The notes: generated by a model from the letters alone, not told the origin. A stretch of DNA of 64,000 bases from Acidovorax sp. MR-S7 (GCF_000400995.2 NZ_DF238999.1:263554-327553), one strand, 5' to 3'. Positions 40,027 to 48,885 are shown, counted from the stretch's first letter. Numbers and translations: made by a program.

Positions 40027-41438
40027 TAGAAAAAGAGGAAGGTCATGGCGACGAACAGCGGCACCAGCACAGCGCCCGACCACAGCATGTAGCCGAAGAA
40101 GCTGGGCATCTTCACGCCGCGGTCTTCGGCGATGGCCTTGACCATGAGGTTGGGCGCGTTGCCGATGTAGGTGTTGGCGCCCATGAACACGGCGCCGGCC
40201 GAGATCGCCGCCAGCGTGGCCGCGTGCGTGGTCATGAGCGTGGCCGGGTCGCCCCCGGCGGTGTTGAAGAACACCAGGTAGGTGGGCGCGTTGTCCAGAA
40301 AGGACGACAGCGCGCCGGTGGCCCAGAAATACATGGCCGGATCGGGCGAGCCGTCGGCATGCGTGACCGCAGAGACGATTGCGCCGAAGGGGCCGTTCAC
40401 GCCTGCCTTGAGCATGGCGATCACGGGGATGATGGTCAGGAAGATGCCCGCGAACAGCTTGGCCACTTCCTGCATGGGCCCCCAGTTGAACTGGTTGTCC
40501 TCGTGCACCTGGCGCGGCGTGAGGGCGAGCGAAGCCAATGTAACCGCGATCAAGCCCACGTCGCGCACCAGGCCGGGCAGGCCCACGGGCGTGCCGGCGA
40601 TGGACCATTCCACGGGCGACTTCCACAGGCCGCTCATCAGCACCAGCGCCACCACGGCCAGCAGCAGCGCGAAATTCACCTTGCCATCGAAGCCCAGGGC
40701 CTGGGGCGCCGTGTCGGGCGTGGGATCGCTGCGGCCCACCTCCCCCGCCTGCCGGTAGAACCAGGTGTCGAGCACGAAGAACAGCGCCAGCAGCACGCCG
40801 ACCAGGAACAGCGTGTCGGGCAGGATGTAGCGCGCCGTCCAGAAGAAATCCACGCCCTTGAGGAAGCCCAGGAACAGCGGCGGATCGCCCAGCGGAGTGA
40901 GCGAGCCGCCGGCATTGGAGACGATGAAGATGAAGAACACCACCACGTGCGCCACGTGCTTGCGGTTGTCGTTGGCGCGGATCAGCGGGCGGATGAGCAG
41001 CATCGAAGCACCCGTCGTGCCCATGAAGCTCGCCAGCACCGCGCCGATGGCGAGGATGCCGGTGTTCAGCAAAGGGCTGCCGTGCAGGTTGCCGCGGATG
41101 TAGATGCCGCCCGCCACGGTGAACAGCGCCGTGAGCAGGATCACGAAGGGGATGTATTCGGCCACCAGCGCATGCGCCAGGCCCGCGCCGGCCGCGCCCG
41201 GCCCGAACACAGCGGCGAACGGCAGCAGGAAGGCCAGCGCCCAGGCCGCCGCCACCTTGCCGAAATGGTGGTGCCAGAACACCGGCGCCAGCAGCGGCAT
41301 CAGCGCGATGGACAGCAGGATGCCGGCGAAGGGCACGCCCCACAGTACGGAGAGCTGGCTGCCGTCGATGTCGGCGGCCAGGGCCAGGGCGGGCGCCATG
41401 CCGGCCAGTGCGAGCAGCGGGGTACGGAGTGTCTTCAT
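40026..41438 (-). CDS. Sodium:proton antiporter-like membrane protein (CitMHS/NhaD-like)
   Basis: A 470-residue inner-membrane protein with 11-13 hydrophobic helices. An N-terminal MKTLRTPLLALAGMAPALALAAD resembles a cleavable or first-helix signal. Conserved pieces include FIVSNAGGSLTPLGDPPLFLGFLKG and SSFLDNAPTYLVFFNTAGG (paired Asp-Asn-Ala-Pro/Gly-Asp-Pro-Pro motifs of the ion transporter superfamily), plus MGANTYIGNAPNLMVKAIAE. These repeats mark NhaD-type and related transporters. The ion is likely Na+, but an organic acid cannot be excluded. The stop overlaps the solo terminal-repeat end. Confidence 0.82.
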   Translation of the reverse strand: MKTLRTPLLALAGMAPALALAADIDGSQLSVLWGVPFAGILLSIALMPLLAPVFWHHHFGKVAAAWALAFLLPFAAVFGPGAAGAGLAHALVAEYIPFVILLTALFTVAGGIYIRGNLHGSPLLNTGILAIGAVLASFMGTTGASMLLIRPLIRANDNRKHVAHVVVFFIFIVSNAGGSLTPLGDPPLFLGFLKGVDFFWTARYILPDTLFLVGVLLALFFVLDTWFYRQAGEVGRSDPTPDTAPQALGFDGKVNFALLLAVVALVLMSGLWKSPVEWSIAGTPVGLPGLVRDVGLIAVTLASLALTPRQVHEDNQFNWGPMQEVAKLFAGIFLTIIPVIAMLKAGVNGPFGAIVSAVTHADGSPDPAMYFWATGALSSFLDNAPTYLVFFNTAGGDPATLMTTHAATLAAISAGAVFMGANTYIGNAPNLMVKAIAEDRGVKMPSFFGYMLWSGAVLVPLFVAMTFLFF

Positions 41439-41453
41439 ATTCTTCGAAAAAAA

Positions 41454-41489
41454 GCTTGCAGCGCCCGCACAGCAAGCGCGGGTAGCTAT
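41454..41489 (-). repeat. Divergent dispersed repeat between pncB and the antiporter gene
   Basis: Minus strand ATAGCTACCCGCGCTTGCTG then TGCGGGCGCTGCAAGC. CCCGCGC and GCGGGCG arms are altered from the common form, but the outer pattern is retained. Confidence 0.6.
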
Positions 41490-41502
41490 GAAAACAATAG
41501 CC

Positions 41503-42702
41503 TCAGGCGGGTGTGGGAATGTCGAACACCTGGCGCAGGTAGGCCAGGTATTTCTCGTCGTCGCACATGTTCTTGCCAGGGGCGTCGGAGAGCTTGGCCA
41601 CGGGTTGGCCGTTGCAGCGCGTCATCTTGACGACGATCTGCAGCGGCTCGTAGCCCAGGTCGTTGGTCAGGTTGGTGCCGATGCCGAAGGCGAGCTGGCA
41701 GCGGCCGTGGAACTGGCGGTGCAGCTCCACGATGCGCGGCACGGTGAGCGCGTCGCTGAAGATCAGCGTCTTGGTCAGCGGGTCGACGCGGTTGTTGCGG
41801 TAGTGCTCCAGCAGACGCTCGCCCCAGGCGAAGGGGTCGCCGCTGTCGTGGCGCGCGCCGTCGAACAGCTTGCAGAAGTACAGGTCGAAATCGCGCAGGA
41901 AGGCGCTCATGCCGTATACGTCCGACAGCGCGATCCCCAAGTCGCCGCGGTATTCCTTGGCCCACATCTCGAAGCCGAAGACCTGGCTGTCGCGCAGGCG
42001 CGGGCCCAGCGACTGGCAGGCCTGCAGGTACTCGTGCGCCATGGTGCCCAGCGGCGTCAGGCCCAGCTTCATCGCGTAGAGCACGTTGCTCGTGCCCGCG
42101 AACTGCCCCGGCGCGCCGCTGCGCTGCTCGTGCACGCCCAGGCGCGCGCACAACACGCGCAGCACCTCCTCGTGCCAGGCGCGGGAAAAACGCCGGCGGG
42201 TGCCGTAGTCGGCGATCTTGAGGTCTTCCAGGCCGTGCTCGTGAAGCTGCGCGATCTTGGCGTCCAGCCGCTGGCGGCCCTCGGGAAAGGCCGGCACTTT
42301 CTGGGTGTTGCGGAAATAGACCTCGTTGACGATGGCCAGCACCGGAATCTCGAACAGGATGGTGTGCAGCCAGGGCCCGGTGATGGTGATGTCGATCTCA
42401 CCCGAGGGCAGCGCGCTCACGCGGATGTACTTCTCGTTGAGGCGGAACAGCCCCAGGAAATCGACGAAGTCGCTCTTGATGAAGCGCAGGGAGCGCAGGT
42501 AGGCCAGCTCGGCGTCCTGGAACTGCAGGCTGCACAGCGCACGGATCTCGTCGCGGATCTCGCTCACGTAGGGCGCGAGCTGCACGCCCGGGTTGCGGCA
42601 TTTGAAGCGGTATTCGACCTGGGCGCCGGGGAACTGGTGCAGCACCACCTGCATCATGGTGAATTTGTACAGGTCGGTGTCGAGCAGGCTGGTGATGATC
42701 AT
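41503..42702 (-). CDS. pncB: Nicotinate phosphoribosyltransferase
   Basis: A 399-residue enzyme (E. coli PncB is 400) that makes nicotinate mononucleotide for NAD salvage. The start at 42702 gives [20 protein letters not shown]. The active-site region [16 protein letters not shown] contains the His that is phosphorylated, and [26 protein letters not shown] and [22 protein letters not shown] form the phosphate site. A longer upstream frame lacks family similarity. Stands alone between the thioesterase and the antiporter genes. Confidence 0.96.
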   Translation of the reverse strand: MIITSLLDTDLYKFTMMQVVLHQFPGAQVEYRFKCRNPGVQLAPYVSEIRDEIRALCSLQFQDAELAYLRSLRFIKSDFVDFLGLFRLNEKYIRVSALPSGEIDITITGPWLHTILFEIPVLAIVNEVYFRNTQKVPAFPEGRQRLDAKIAQLHEHGLEDLKIADYGTRRRFSRAWHEEVLRVLCARLGVHEQRSGAPGQFAGTSNVLYAMKLGLTPLGTMAHEYLQACQSLGPRLRDSQVFGFEMWAKEYRGDLGIALSDVYGMSAFLRDFDLYFCKLFDGARHDSGDPFAWGERLLEHYRNNRVDPLTKTLIFSDALTVPRIVELHRQFHGRCQLAFGIGTNLTNDLGYEPLQIVVKMTRCNGQPVAKLSDAPGKNMCDDEKYLAYLRQVFDIPTPA

Positions 42703-42784
42703 GGATACGCGCGTGCCGGCGGCCGCGGTGCTGTAGGGGATTTGTCTCTCTGCCCCGATTCTGTCACCAACGCATAACCCCCGT

Positions 42785-43255
42785 TCAGGCGGGCATGCGC
42801 AACCCTTCGAGCACCTCGCGCAGCCGGGGCGGCAGCGGGCGCGGGCGGCGGTCGTCGCGCCCCACGTAGACATGGATGAAATGGCCGCAGGCGGCGCTCA
42901 TCGGCGCGCCCTGCGCGAACAGGCCGACCTCGTAGCGCACGCTGCTCTCGCCCAGCCGCGCCACGCGCAGGCCCGCCTCGATGGTCTGCGGGAAGGCCAG
43001 CGGCGCGAAATAGTTGCACTGGGTCTCGATGACCAGGCCGATCGTCTCGCCCTGGTGGATGTCCAGCGCCCCCTGCTCGATCAGGTAGGCGTTCACGGCC
43101 GTGTCGAACCAGCTGTAGTAGACGACGTTGTTCACGTGGCCGTACACGTCGTTGTCCATCCAGCGGGTGCCGATGGCGCGGAAGACGCGGTAGGCGTCGC
43201 GCGGCTGCGCCATGGGGCGCGGCGCGGCGGGCGAAGGAGCGAGGGGCGCATTCAT
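42785..43255 (-). CDS. Acyl-CoA thioesterase, 4HBT hotdog fold
   Basis: A 156-residue single-hotdog protein. The motif [28 protein letters not shown] carries the catalytic Asp and the helix of the 4-hydroxybenzoyl-CoA thioesterase family. The protein is soluble. The chosen ATG at 43255 gives [15 protein letters not shown]; a more internal ATG is possible. It is divergent from phaP, so it shares the region with the PhaR-type sites, but its role in polyhydroxyalkanoate metabolism is only a guess. Confidence 0.87.
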   Translation of the reverse strand: MNAPLAPSPAAPRPMAQPRDAYRVFRAIGTRWMDNDVYGHVNNVVYYSWFDTAVNAYLIEQGALDIHQGETIGLVIETQCNYFAPLAFPQTIEAGLRVARLGESSVRYEVGLFAQGAPMSAACGHFIHVYVGRDDRRPRPLPPRLREVLEGLRMPA

Positions 43256-43346
43256 GGGCCCTGGATTCTGCCAGCGCCGGACATGCGCGGCCGCCCGCCT
43301 TGCGCCAGCAGGCATAGGGGCCATATTGGGGTGTCGCCCCTAAAAA

Positions 43347-43420
43347 TGCTGCAATGCAACAAAAAGAGCTTGCATCTGCGGGCCGCTTCCCTAAAATTCG
43401 CTCCATGCTGCACTGCAACA
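43347..43420 (+). promoter_or_regulatory. phaP promoter flanked by two PhaR-type sites
   Basis: TGCTGCAATGCAACA (43347-43361) and TGCTGCACTGCAACA (43406-43420) differ at one base and match the TGC-N-GCA pattern known for PhaR repressors. Between them lie TTGCAT (43370-43375) and TAAAAT (43392-43397) with a 16-nt spacer. One site sits above the -35 and the other covers the expected start point. Confidence 0.65.
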
Positions 43421-43489
43421 TGACTCAAGAGGTCAGTCAGGGCAGAAGTCTCAACCCGCCCGCGAGGGCCTTCCATCTGGAGATCTGAC

Positions 43490-44047
43490 ATGTCGCTGAC
43501 CCCTGAACAAGTTCTGGCCGCCCACAAAGCCAACCTCGAAACCCTGTTCGGCCTGACGAACAAGGCCTTCGAAGGCGTCGAAAAGCTCGTCGAGCTGAAC
43601 GTGACCGCCTCCCGCGCCGCCCTGTCGGAAGTGTCTTCCCACACCCAGGCCGTGCTGTCCGCCAAGGACGCACAAGAGCTGCTGTCGCTGCAAGCCAACC
43701 TGTTCCAGCCCCTGGCCGAGAAGACCCTGGCCTACAGCCGCCACCTGTACGAAATCGCCTCCGGCACCGGCGCCGAGTTCGGCAAGGCCTTCGAAGCCCA
43801 GGCCGCTGAAGCCCAGCGCACCTTCGGCAACCTGGTGGACACCGCCGCCAAGAACGCACCCGCCGGTTCCGAAACCACCGTGGCCGTGTTCAAGAGCGCC
43901 GTTTCCGCCGCCAACAACGCCCTGGAGTCGGTGCAGAAGGCCGTCAAGCAAGCCAGCGATGTGGCCGAAGCCAACTTCAACGCCGTGGCCAGCAGCGCTG
44001 CCAACGCCGCCAAGACGGCCGTTGCCGCCGCTCCCCGCAAGCGCTGA
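43490..44047 (+). CDS. phaP: Phasin family protein (polyhydroxyalkanoate granule-associated)
   Basis: A 185-residue amphipathic, Ala/Glu/Lys-rich helical protein with no signal peptide. [37 protein letters not shown] is the typical phasin_2 N-terminus. It coats polyhydroxybutyrate granules and controls their size and number. The C-terminus is [24 protein letters not shown] start context has GGAGAT upstream. Its promoter carries two PhaR-type operators, the usual arrangement in which PhaR releases phaP when polymer forms. Codon use suggests high expression. Confidence 0.93.
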   Translation: MSLTPEQVLAAHKANLETLFGLTNKAFEGVEKLVELNVTASRAALSEVSSHTQAVLSAKDAQELLSLQANLFQPLAEKTLAYSRHLYEIASGTGAEFGKAFEAQAAEAQRTFGNLVDTAAKNAPAGSETTVAVFKSAVSAANNALESVQKAVKQASDVAEANFNAVASSAANAAKTAVAAAPRKR

Positions 44048-44067
44048 TCGCGTTAACCCCGCGGACC

Positions 44068-44095
44068 TTGATTCGCGAGGGTTTACCCCTATAAT
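44068..44095 (+). promoter_or_regulatory. Sigma-70 promoter in the phaP-ppx gap
   Basis: TTGATT (44068-44073) and TATAAT (44090-44095) separated by 16 nt, a near-consensus promoter located 20 nt after phaP. It points at the small-RNA candidate. Confidence 0.7.
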
Positions 44096-44101
44096 TTGAT
44101 C

Positions 44102-44211
44102 AACTGCCTTGCGGCGTTCCCGCAAGGCACTCCGGTTGTCTCCTTGGATCCTCTCGAAACACCGTTTCAGGGATCCTTTCATAGCCCAGTCGCCTGACTG
44201 GGCTTTTTTTT
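44102..44211 (+). ncRNA. Candidate small RNA between phaP and ppx
   Basis: About 110 nt starting 7 nt after the TATAAT box. Hairpin 1: TGCCTTGCGG/CCGCAAGGCA (44105-44114, 44120-44129), a perfect 10-bp stem. Hairpin 2: GGATCC...GAAAC-ACC-GTTTC...GGATCC (44146-44176). Hairpin 3 is a terminator: AGCCCAGT/ACTGGGCT (44183-44190, 44197-44204) followed by eight T residues. There is no convincing open frame. It ends 67 nt before the ppx start. Confidence 0.6.
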
Positions 44212-44278
44212 GCCTGCCGGCGTGCGCGGCACCGTCTTTTTCTTGCGTTATGCTGCGCCGCAATCAACCAGCCTACCC

Positions 44279-45757
44279 ATGCAAGACGGAACACTGCTGG
44301 CGGCCGTGGACCTCGGGTCCAACAGCTTTCGCCTCGAAATCGGCCGCCTCGACCACGGGCACATCCTCCGCGTCGAATACCTCAAGGAAACCGTCCGCCA
44401 GGGCGGCGGACTGGACGAAGACCGCAACCTCACCCCCGCCGCCATGCAGCGCGGCTGGGACTGCCTGGCCCGCTTCGCGGAGCGCCTGTCGGGCTTCGAA
44501 CGCGGCCACGTGCGCGCCGTCGCCACGCAGACGCTGCGCGAGGCCCGCAACCGCGAGGACTTCATCCGCCGCGGCAGCGAGATCCTGGGCTTTCCCATCG
44601 ACGTGGTCTCCGGCCCCGAGGAGGCGCGGCTCATCTACCAGGGCGTCGCACGCCTGCTGCCGCAGTCGGACGAGCGCCGGCTGGTGGTGGACATCGGCGG
44701 CCGCTCGACCGAGCTGATCCTGGGCCAGCAGTTCACGCCCAGCGCCGTGGCCTCCTACCGCGTGGGCAGCGTGGCCTGGTCGGCTCGCTATTTCGCCGAC
44801 GGCGCGTTCACGCGCGAGGCCTTCCAGGCCGCCGAGATCGCCGCCCAGGCGGTGCTGGACGAGGCCGCCCAGGCCTACCGCAGCGACCTGTGGGACGTGG
44901 CCTATGGCTCGTCGGGCACGGTGGGCGCCGTCGGTTCCGTGCTCGCCGCGGCCGGCTGGGAGGAAGGGCGCATCACGCGTGACGGGCTGGACTGGTTGCT
45001 CGACCAGCTCCTGCGCGCACGCCATGCCGACCGCGTGCGCATGGAAGGCCTCAAGGAGGACCGCCGCGCGGTGATCGGCGGCGGCGTGAGCATCGTGCGC
45101 GCGATCTTCGGCCTGCTGCGCATCGACCAGATGACGGTGGCCCAGGGCGCGCTGCGCCAGGGCGCGCTCTACGACCTGCTGGACCGAGAGCAGCCCGGCA
45201 CCGACCTGCGCACGGCCACCGTGCGCGCGCTCATGCTGCGCTTCGCGGTGGACGAGGCGCATGCCGAATGCGTGGCGCAGCTGGCCTGCAGCCTCTTCGT
45301 CCAGGCCGCGCCCGCCGGCAGCGAGCGCGCCGCGCGCAAGCTCGAATGGGCGGCCCGGCTGCACGAGATCGGCTGCCGCATCTCGCACAGCGACTACCAC
45401 CGCCACGGCGCCTACATCCTCGACCACACCGACGCCGCCGGCTTCGCCCTGCCCGAGCTGCACCGCCTGAGCCTGCTGGTGCTGGGCCACCGCGGCAAGG
45501 TGCGCAAGCTGGAGGCCGACCTGGGCGACGCGGTGTTCGCGCTGCAACTCATGTGCCTGCGCACCGCCATCGCCCTGTGTCACGCGCGCCGCGCGCCCGA
45601 CGTGGAAGGGCTGGCCCTGCGGCTGGACGGCAACCGCTGCACCGTGCGCTCGCGCCAGGGCTGGGCTGCCGCCTATCCGCAGTCGGCCCACCTGCTGCGC
45701 GAGGAGGCGCAGGCCTGGCAGAAGACGCCCTGGGAGTTCGTGGCCGAGCTGGCGTGA
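44279..45757 (+). CDS. ppx: Exopolyphosphatase (Ppx/GppA family)
   Basis: A 492-residue phosphatase of the actin-like ATPase fold. The phosphate-1 motif is AAVDLGSNSFRLEIG, the phosphate-2 motif VVDIGGRSTELILG, and the SSGTVGAVGS adenosine-region motif follows. A C-terminal HD-like domain includes RKLEWAARLHEIGCRISHSDYHRHGAYIL. It hydrolyses polyphosphate or (p)ppGpp pentaphosphate; without biochemical data the two are hard to separate. The start at 44279 lies downstream of the small-RNA terminator. It is convergent with ppk1 on the other side of two small genes. Confidence 0.93.
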   Translation: MQDGTLLAAVDLGSNSFRLEIGRLDHGHILRVEYLKETVRQGGGLDEDRNLTPAAMQRGWDCLARFAERLSGFERGHVRAVATQTLREARNREDFIRRGSEILGFPIDVVSGPEEARLIYQGVARLLPQSDERRLVVDIGGRSTELILGQQFTPSAVASYRVGSVAWSARYFADGAFTREAFQAAEIAAQAVLDEAAQAYRSDLWDVAYGSSGTVGAVGSVLAAAGWEEGRITRDGLDWLLDQLLRARHADRVRMEGLKEDRRAVIGGGVSIVRAIFGLLRIDQMTVAQGALRQGALYDLLDREQPGTDLRTATVRALMLRFAVDEAHAECVAQLACSLFVQAAPAGSERAARKLEWAARLHEIGCRISHSDYHRHGAYILDHTDAAGFALPELHRLSLLVLGHRGKVRKLEADLGDAVFALQLMCLRTAIALCHARRAPDVEGLALRLDGNRCTVRSRQGWAAAYPQSAHLLREEAQAWQKTPWEFVAELA

Positions 45758-45767
45758 TGGCGCGCCG

Positions 45768-45804
45768 GTTGAAAACGGTATAAACTGTTTATATCGTTTT
45801 CAAC
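45768..45804. promoter_or_regulatory. 37-bp near-perfect palindrome
   Basis: GTTGAAAACG at the left end and CGTTTTCAAC at the right end, with inner arms TATAAAC / GTTTATA around a central T. Only two symmetric positions mismatch. It starts 11 nt after the ppx stop and ends 9 nt before the next start codon; it includes TTGAAA and TATA elements. An autoregulatory operator is likely. Confidence 0.7.
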
Positions 45805-45813
45805 ACCTCGACC

Positions 45814-46221
45814 ATGTCCACCGCCACACCCGAAACGCCGCGCGCGCCGGCCACTCCCGCAACCCCTGCAGCCAAGAGCCCTGCCGCCAAGACCCGGGCG
45901 AAACCCAAGGCCGCCCCGCGCGCTGCGGCCAAGAAGGCTGCCCCGCCCGCACCGGCCCCGGCCCCCGCTCCCGCCGACAAGGACGCCAAGCCCCGCAAGC
46001 CCAAGCTGGTGCGCGACAGTTTCACGATCCCCAAGGACGAGTACGCGGCCATCGACACGCTCAAGCAGCGCGCGACGGCGCAGGCCCATCCCGCGAAAAA
46101 GAGCGAGCTGCTGCGCGCGGGCCTGAAGCTGCTGTCCGGCCTGGACGATGCGGCGCTGCTGGCAGCCCTGCAGGCCGTGCCGGCGATCAAGACCGGCCGC
46201 CCCAAGGCGTCGCGCAAATAA
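45814..46221 (+). CDS. Ala/Pro/Lys-rich protein with a ribbon-helix-helix-like C-terminus
   Basis: A 135-residue basic protein. The first ~65 residues are low-complexity Ala/Pro/Lys, like the tail of a histone-H1-type protein. The C-terminus (KLVRDSFTIPKDEYAAIDTLKQRA, then AKKSELLRAGLKLLSGLDD) fits a beta strand plus two helices, as in ribbon-helix-helix DNA-binding proteins. It is immediately preceded by a 37-bp palindrome that probably contains its promoter, which suggests autoregulation. It lies between ppx and sixA/ppk1. Function not known. Confidence 0.72.
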   Translation: MSTATPETPRAPATPATPAAKSPAAKTRAKPKAAPRAAAKKAAPPAPAPAPAPADKDAKPRKPKLVRDSFTIPKDEYAAIDTLKQRATAQAHPAKKSELLRAGLKLLSGLDDAALLAALQAVPAIKTGRPKASRK

Positions 46222-46230
46222 CAGCCAAAA

Positions 46231-46267
46231 TAGCCTCTAGCGCTTGTCCAGCAAGCGCAAGCAGCTA
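46231..46267 (-). repeat. Dispersed repeat between the RHH-like gene and sixA
   Basis: GCCTCTAGCGCTTGTCC then AGCAAGCGCAAGCAGCTAT, minus orientation, close to the consensus form, with arms AGCGCTTG / CAAGCGC. Confidence 0.85.
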
Positions 46268-46279
46268 TTTTTTCAGTAG

Positions 46280-46744
46280 CTAAAGGAAGTCCGGCGACTG
46301 CACCGCCATCAGCAGGGTTTCCTCGGTTTCCTGGCGCTGGCGGTGCCGCAGCCACCAGACGGAGCCCTTGCGGATGGCACACAGGGGCGCCTGCAGCCCC
46401 AGCAGGCGCGCGGCGGTCTGGCCCAGCAGCGGCTGGTGGCCCACGACGAGCACTGCGCCCCGGGCACGCGGCCATTGGACCAGCTCCAGCAGTTCGTCGG
46501 GACTGCCGCCCGGCAGCAGCTCGGCGCGCAGCTTGACCTTGCGGCCCAGCGCGCGCGCCGTCTGCTCGGTGCGCCGCGCGGGGCTGGCCAGCACGCGCAG
46601 CCCGTCGGGCAGCTGGCGGTCGAGCCAGACGGCCATGCGCGCGGCCTGCTTCTCGCCGCGGTGCGTGAGGGGCCGCTCCAGGTCCTCGCCCCCGTCGGGT
46701 GCGTTTTCCGCCTCCGCATGGCGCCAGAGTATGAGATCCATCAT
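46280..46744 (-). CDS. sixA: Phosphohistidine phosphatase SixA-like
   Basis: A 154-residue histidine-phosphatase-fold protein. The catalytic motif is LILWRHAEAENAP (Arg-His near residue 8), with a second Arg in TEQTARALG and the second His in LVVGHQPLLGQTAARLLG. SixA-type enzymes dephosphorylate phosphohistidine on phosphotransferases. The ATG overlaps the ppk1 stop (ATGA at 46741-46744), so the two are translationally coupled. A shared role in phosphate-linked signalling is plausible but not shown. Confidence 0.87.
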   Translation of the reverse strand: MMDLILWRHAEAENAPDGGEDLERPLTHRGEKQAARMAVWLDRQLPDGLRVLASPARRTEQTARALGRKVKLRAELLPGGSPDELLELVQWPRARGAVLVVGHQPLLGQTAARLLGLQAPLCAIRKGSVWWLRHRQRQETEETLLMAVQSPDFL

Positions 46745-48885
46745 GGTTGTCCGTGGTTCAGGGGCGGCGGCGCGTAGCGCGCCATGAGCGCGTTCTGGGC
46801 GCCCGTGCCGTCCAGGGCGCGCGGCGCGCGCGTGTAGCGGCCGTCGCTCTGCAGCGTCCAGGCGTCGCGGTCGTCGTGCAGGTAGGCCACCAGGCACTCG
46901 TCGATGATGCGCTGGCGCAGCTTGCGGTCGGTGACGGGCCAGGCGATCTCCACGCGGCGCAGCATGTTGCGGTTCATCCAGTCGGCGCTGGACAGGTACA
47001 GATCCTCCTGCACGCCGCTGCGGAAATAGAACACCCGCGTGTGCTCCAGGAAGCGGCCGATGACGGAGCGCACGCGGATGTTGTCGGTCACGCCGGGCAC
47101 CTGCGCCGGCAGCATGCAGGCACCGCGCACGATCAGGTCCACGCTGGCGCCGCGCCGGGCGGCGCGCACCAGCGCGTGGATCAGCGCCTCATCGGTCAGC
47201 GCGTTCATCTTGGCGACGATGCGCCCGCCCTCGCCGCGCTCGGCCGCCAGCCCTGCGGCGTCGATCTTCTCGATCATGCTGCGCTGCAGGTCGAAGGGCG
47301 CCAGCACCAGCCGACGCAGCTGCGGCAGGCGGTTCTGGTTAGCCAGGTGATCGAAAACCGCGTCCATGTCGGCCGTGGTCTGCTCGTCGGCGGTGAGGTA
47401 GCTCAGGTCGGTGTACAAGCGCGCGGTGCGGGGGTTGTAGTTGCCGGTGGACAGGTGCCCGTAGCGGCGCAGGCCGCCGCCCTCGCGCCGGGTCACCAGC
47501 AGCATCTTGGCGTGGGTCTTGAGGCCCACCACGCCGTAGACCACCTGCGCGCCAATGGACTCCAGCGCCTCGGCCCAGTTGATGTTGGCCTCTTCGTCGA
47601 AGCGGGCCTTCAGCTCCACCACGGCCATCACCTCCTTGCCGCGGCGCACGGCCTCGCGCAGCAGCTCCATCAGCTCGGAATCGGCGCCGGTGCGGTAGAT
47701 GGTCTGCTTGATGGCCAGCACCTGCGGGTCGCCCACTGCCTCGCGCAGGAAGGCCAGCACGCCGTCGAAGCTCTCGAACGGCTGGTGGATGAGCAGGTCG
47801 CGCCGGCGCAGCCGCGCCAGGATGGCGCCGGCCTGCGGCAGCTGCGCGGGCCACGCGGGCCGCCACGGAGGGAACAGCAGCGCCGGGTCATTGACGAGGT
47901 CCACGAGCTGCCCCAGCCGCACCAGGTTGACGGGACCGTGCACGCGGTACAGCGCCTCCGCCGGCAGCCCGAACTGCGACTGCAGGAAGTCCGCCAGGAA
48001 GCGCGAGCAGCCGGCCGACACCTCCAGCCGCACGGCCTGGCCGTAGTGGCGGTGCTGCAGCCCCTGGCGCAGCGCGGTGCGCAGGTTGCGCACGTCCTCC
48101 TCGTCCACCGCCAGGTCCGAGTGGCGCGTGACGCGGAACTGCGAGAACTCATACACCTGCCGCCCGGGGAACAGGTCGGCCAGGTGGGTGCGGATGATGC
48201 TCGACAGGCTGACGAACTGCCGGCCGGCCGGCGCCGGCAGCCGCATGAGCCGCGGCAGGACCCGGGGCACCTTGACGATGGCGATTTCGTTCTCGCGCCC
48301 GAAGGCGTCGCCGCCGCGCAGGCGCACGATGAAGTTCAGCGACTTGTTGGCCACCTGCGGGAACGGGTGCGCCGGGTCGAGTCCCACGGGGATCAGCAGC
48401 GGGCGCACCTCGCGCCGGAAATACTCGCGCACCCAGCGCCGCTGCGCCGCCGTGCGCTCGCCGTGGGAGACGATGCGGATGCCGCGCGCCGCGAACGCCG
48501 GGACCAGCGAATCGTTGTAGAGCGCGTACTGGCGCGCCACCAGCTCGTGCGCCTGGGCCGCCAGCGCCGTGAAGGAGCCGGCGCTGTAGCCGCCCTTGGC
48601 GCTGCCCTCCTGAGCCGCGCCGAGGTGGGCCGCCGCCCGCACTTCGAAGAACTCGTCGAGGTTGGACGAAACGATGCACAGGTAGCGCAGGCGCTCGAGC
48701 AGCGGCACGTCCTCGCGCACCGCCCAGTCCAGCACCCGTTCGTTGAAGGCGAGGATGCTGCGGTCCCGGTCCAGCAGAGCCACGCGCGCGGTGGACAGGG
48801 CCGGCTTGGACGCCACGGGGCCCGCGCCCGCCTCGGCATCCACGGCATGTTCAGTGGAGGGCAAGGAGGGCAGCAGGGGCATCAT
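46741..48885 (-). CDS. ppk1: Polyphosphate kinase 1
   Basis: A 714-residue PPK1, the usual length, making polyphosphate from ATP. The N-terminal domain includes FNERVLDWAVREDVPLLERLRYLCIVSSNLDEFFEVR. The phospholipase-D-like catalytic core contains the autophosphorylated His in VVGLKTHAKMLLV and the second His in the RYGHLSTGNYNPRTARLYTDL segment. C-terminal VIGRFLEHTRVFYF and LSSADWMNRNMLRRVE are conserved. ATG at 48885 or 48882. It is convergent with ppx and overlaps sixA by 4 nt. Confidence 0.97.
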   Translation of the reverse strand: MMPLLPSLPSTEHAVDAEAGAGPVASKPALSTARVALLDRDRSILAFNERVLDWAVREDVPLLERLRYLCIVSSNLDEFFEVRAAAHLGAAQEGSAKGGYSAGSFTALAAQAHELVARQYALYNDSLVPAFAARGIRIVSHGERTAAQRRWVREYFRREVRPLLIPVGLDPAHPFPQVANKSLNFIVRLRGGDAFGRENEIAIVKVPRVLPRLMRLPAPAGRQFVSLSSIIRTHLADLFPGRQVYEFSQFRVTRHSDLAVDEEDVRNLRTALRQGLQHRHYGQAVRLEVSAGCSRFLADFLQSQFGLPAEALYRVHGPVNLVRLGQLVDLVNDPALLFPPWRPAWPAQLPQAGAILARLRRRDLLIHQPFESFDGVLAFLREAVGDPQVLAIKQTIYRTGADSELMELLREAVRRGKEVMAVVELKARFDEEANINWAEALESIGAQVVYGVVGLKTHAKMLLVTRREGGGLRRYGHLSTGNYNPRTARLYTDLSYLTADEQTTADMDAVFDHLANQNRLPQLRRLVLAPFDLQRSMIEKIDAAGLAAERGEGGRIVAKMNALTDEALIHALVRAARRGASVDLIVRGACMLPAQVPGVTDNIRVRSVIGRFLEHTRVFYFRSGVQEDLYLSSADWMNRNMLRRVEIAWPVTDRKLRQRIIDECLVAYLHDDRDAWTLQSDGRYTRAPRALDGTGAQNALMARYAPPPLNHGQP

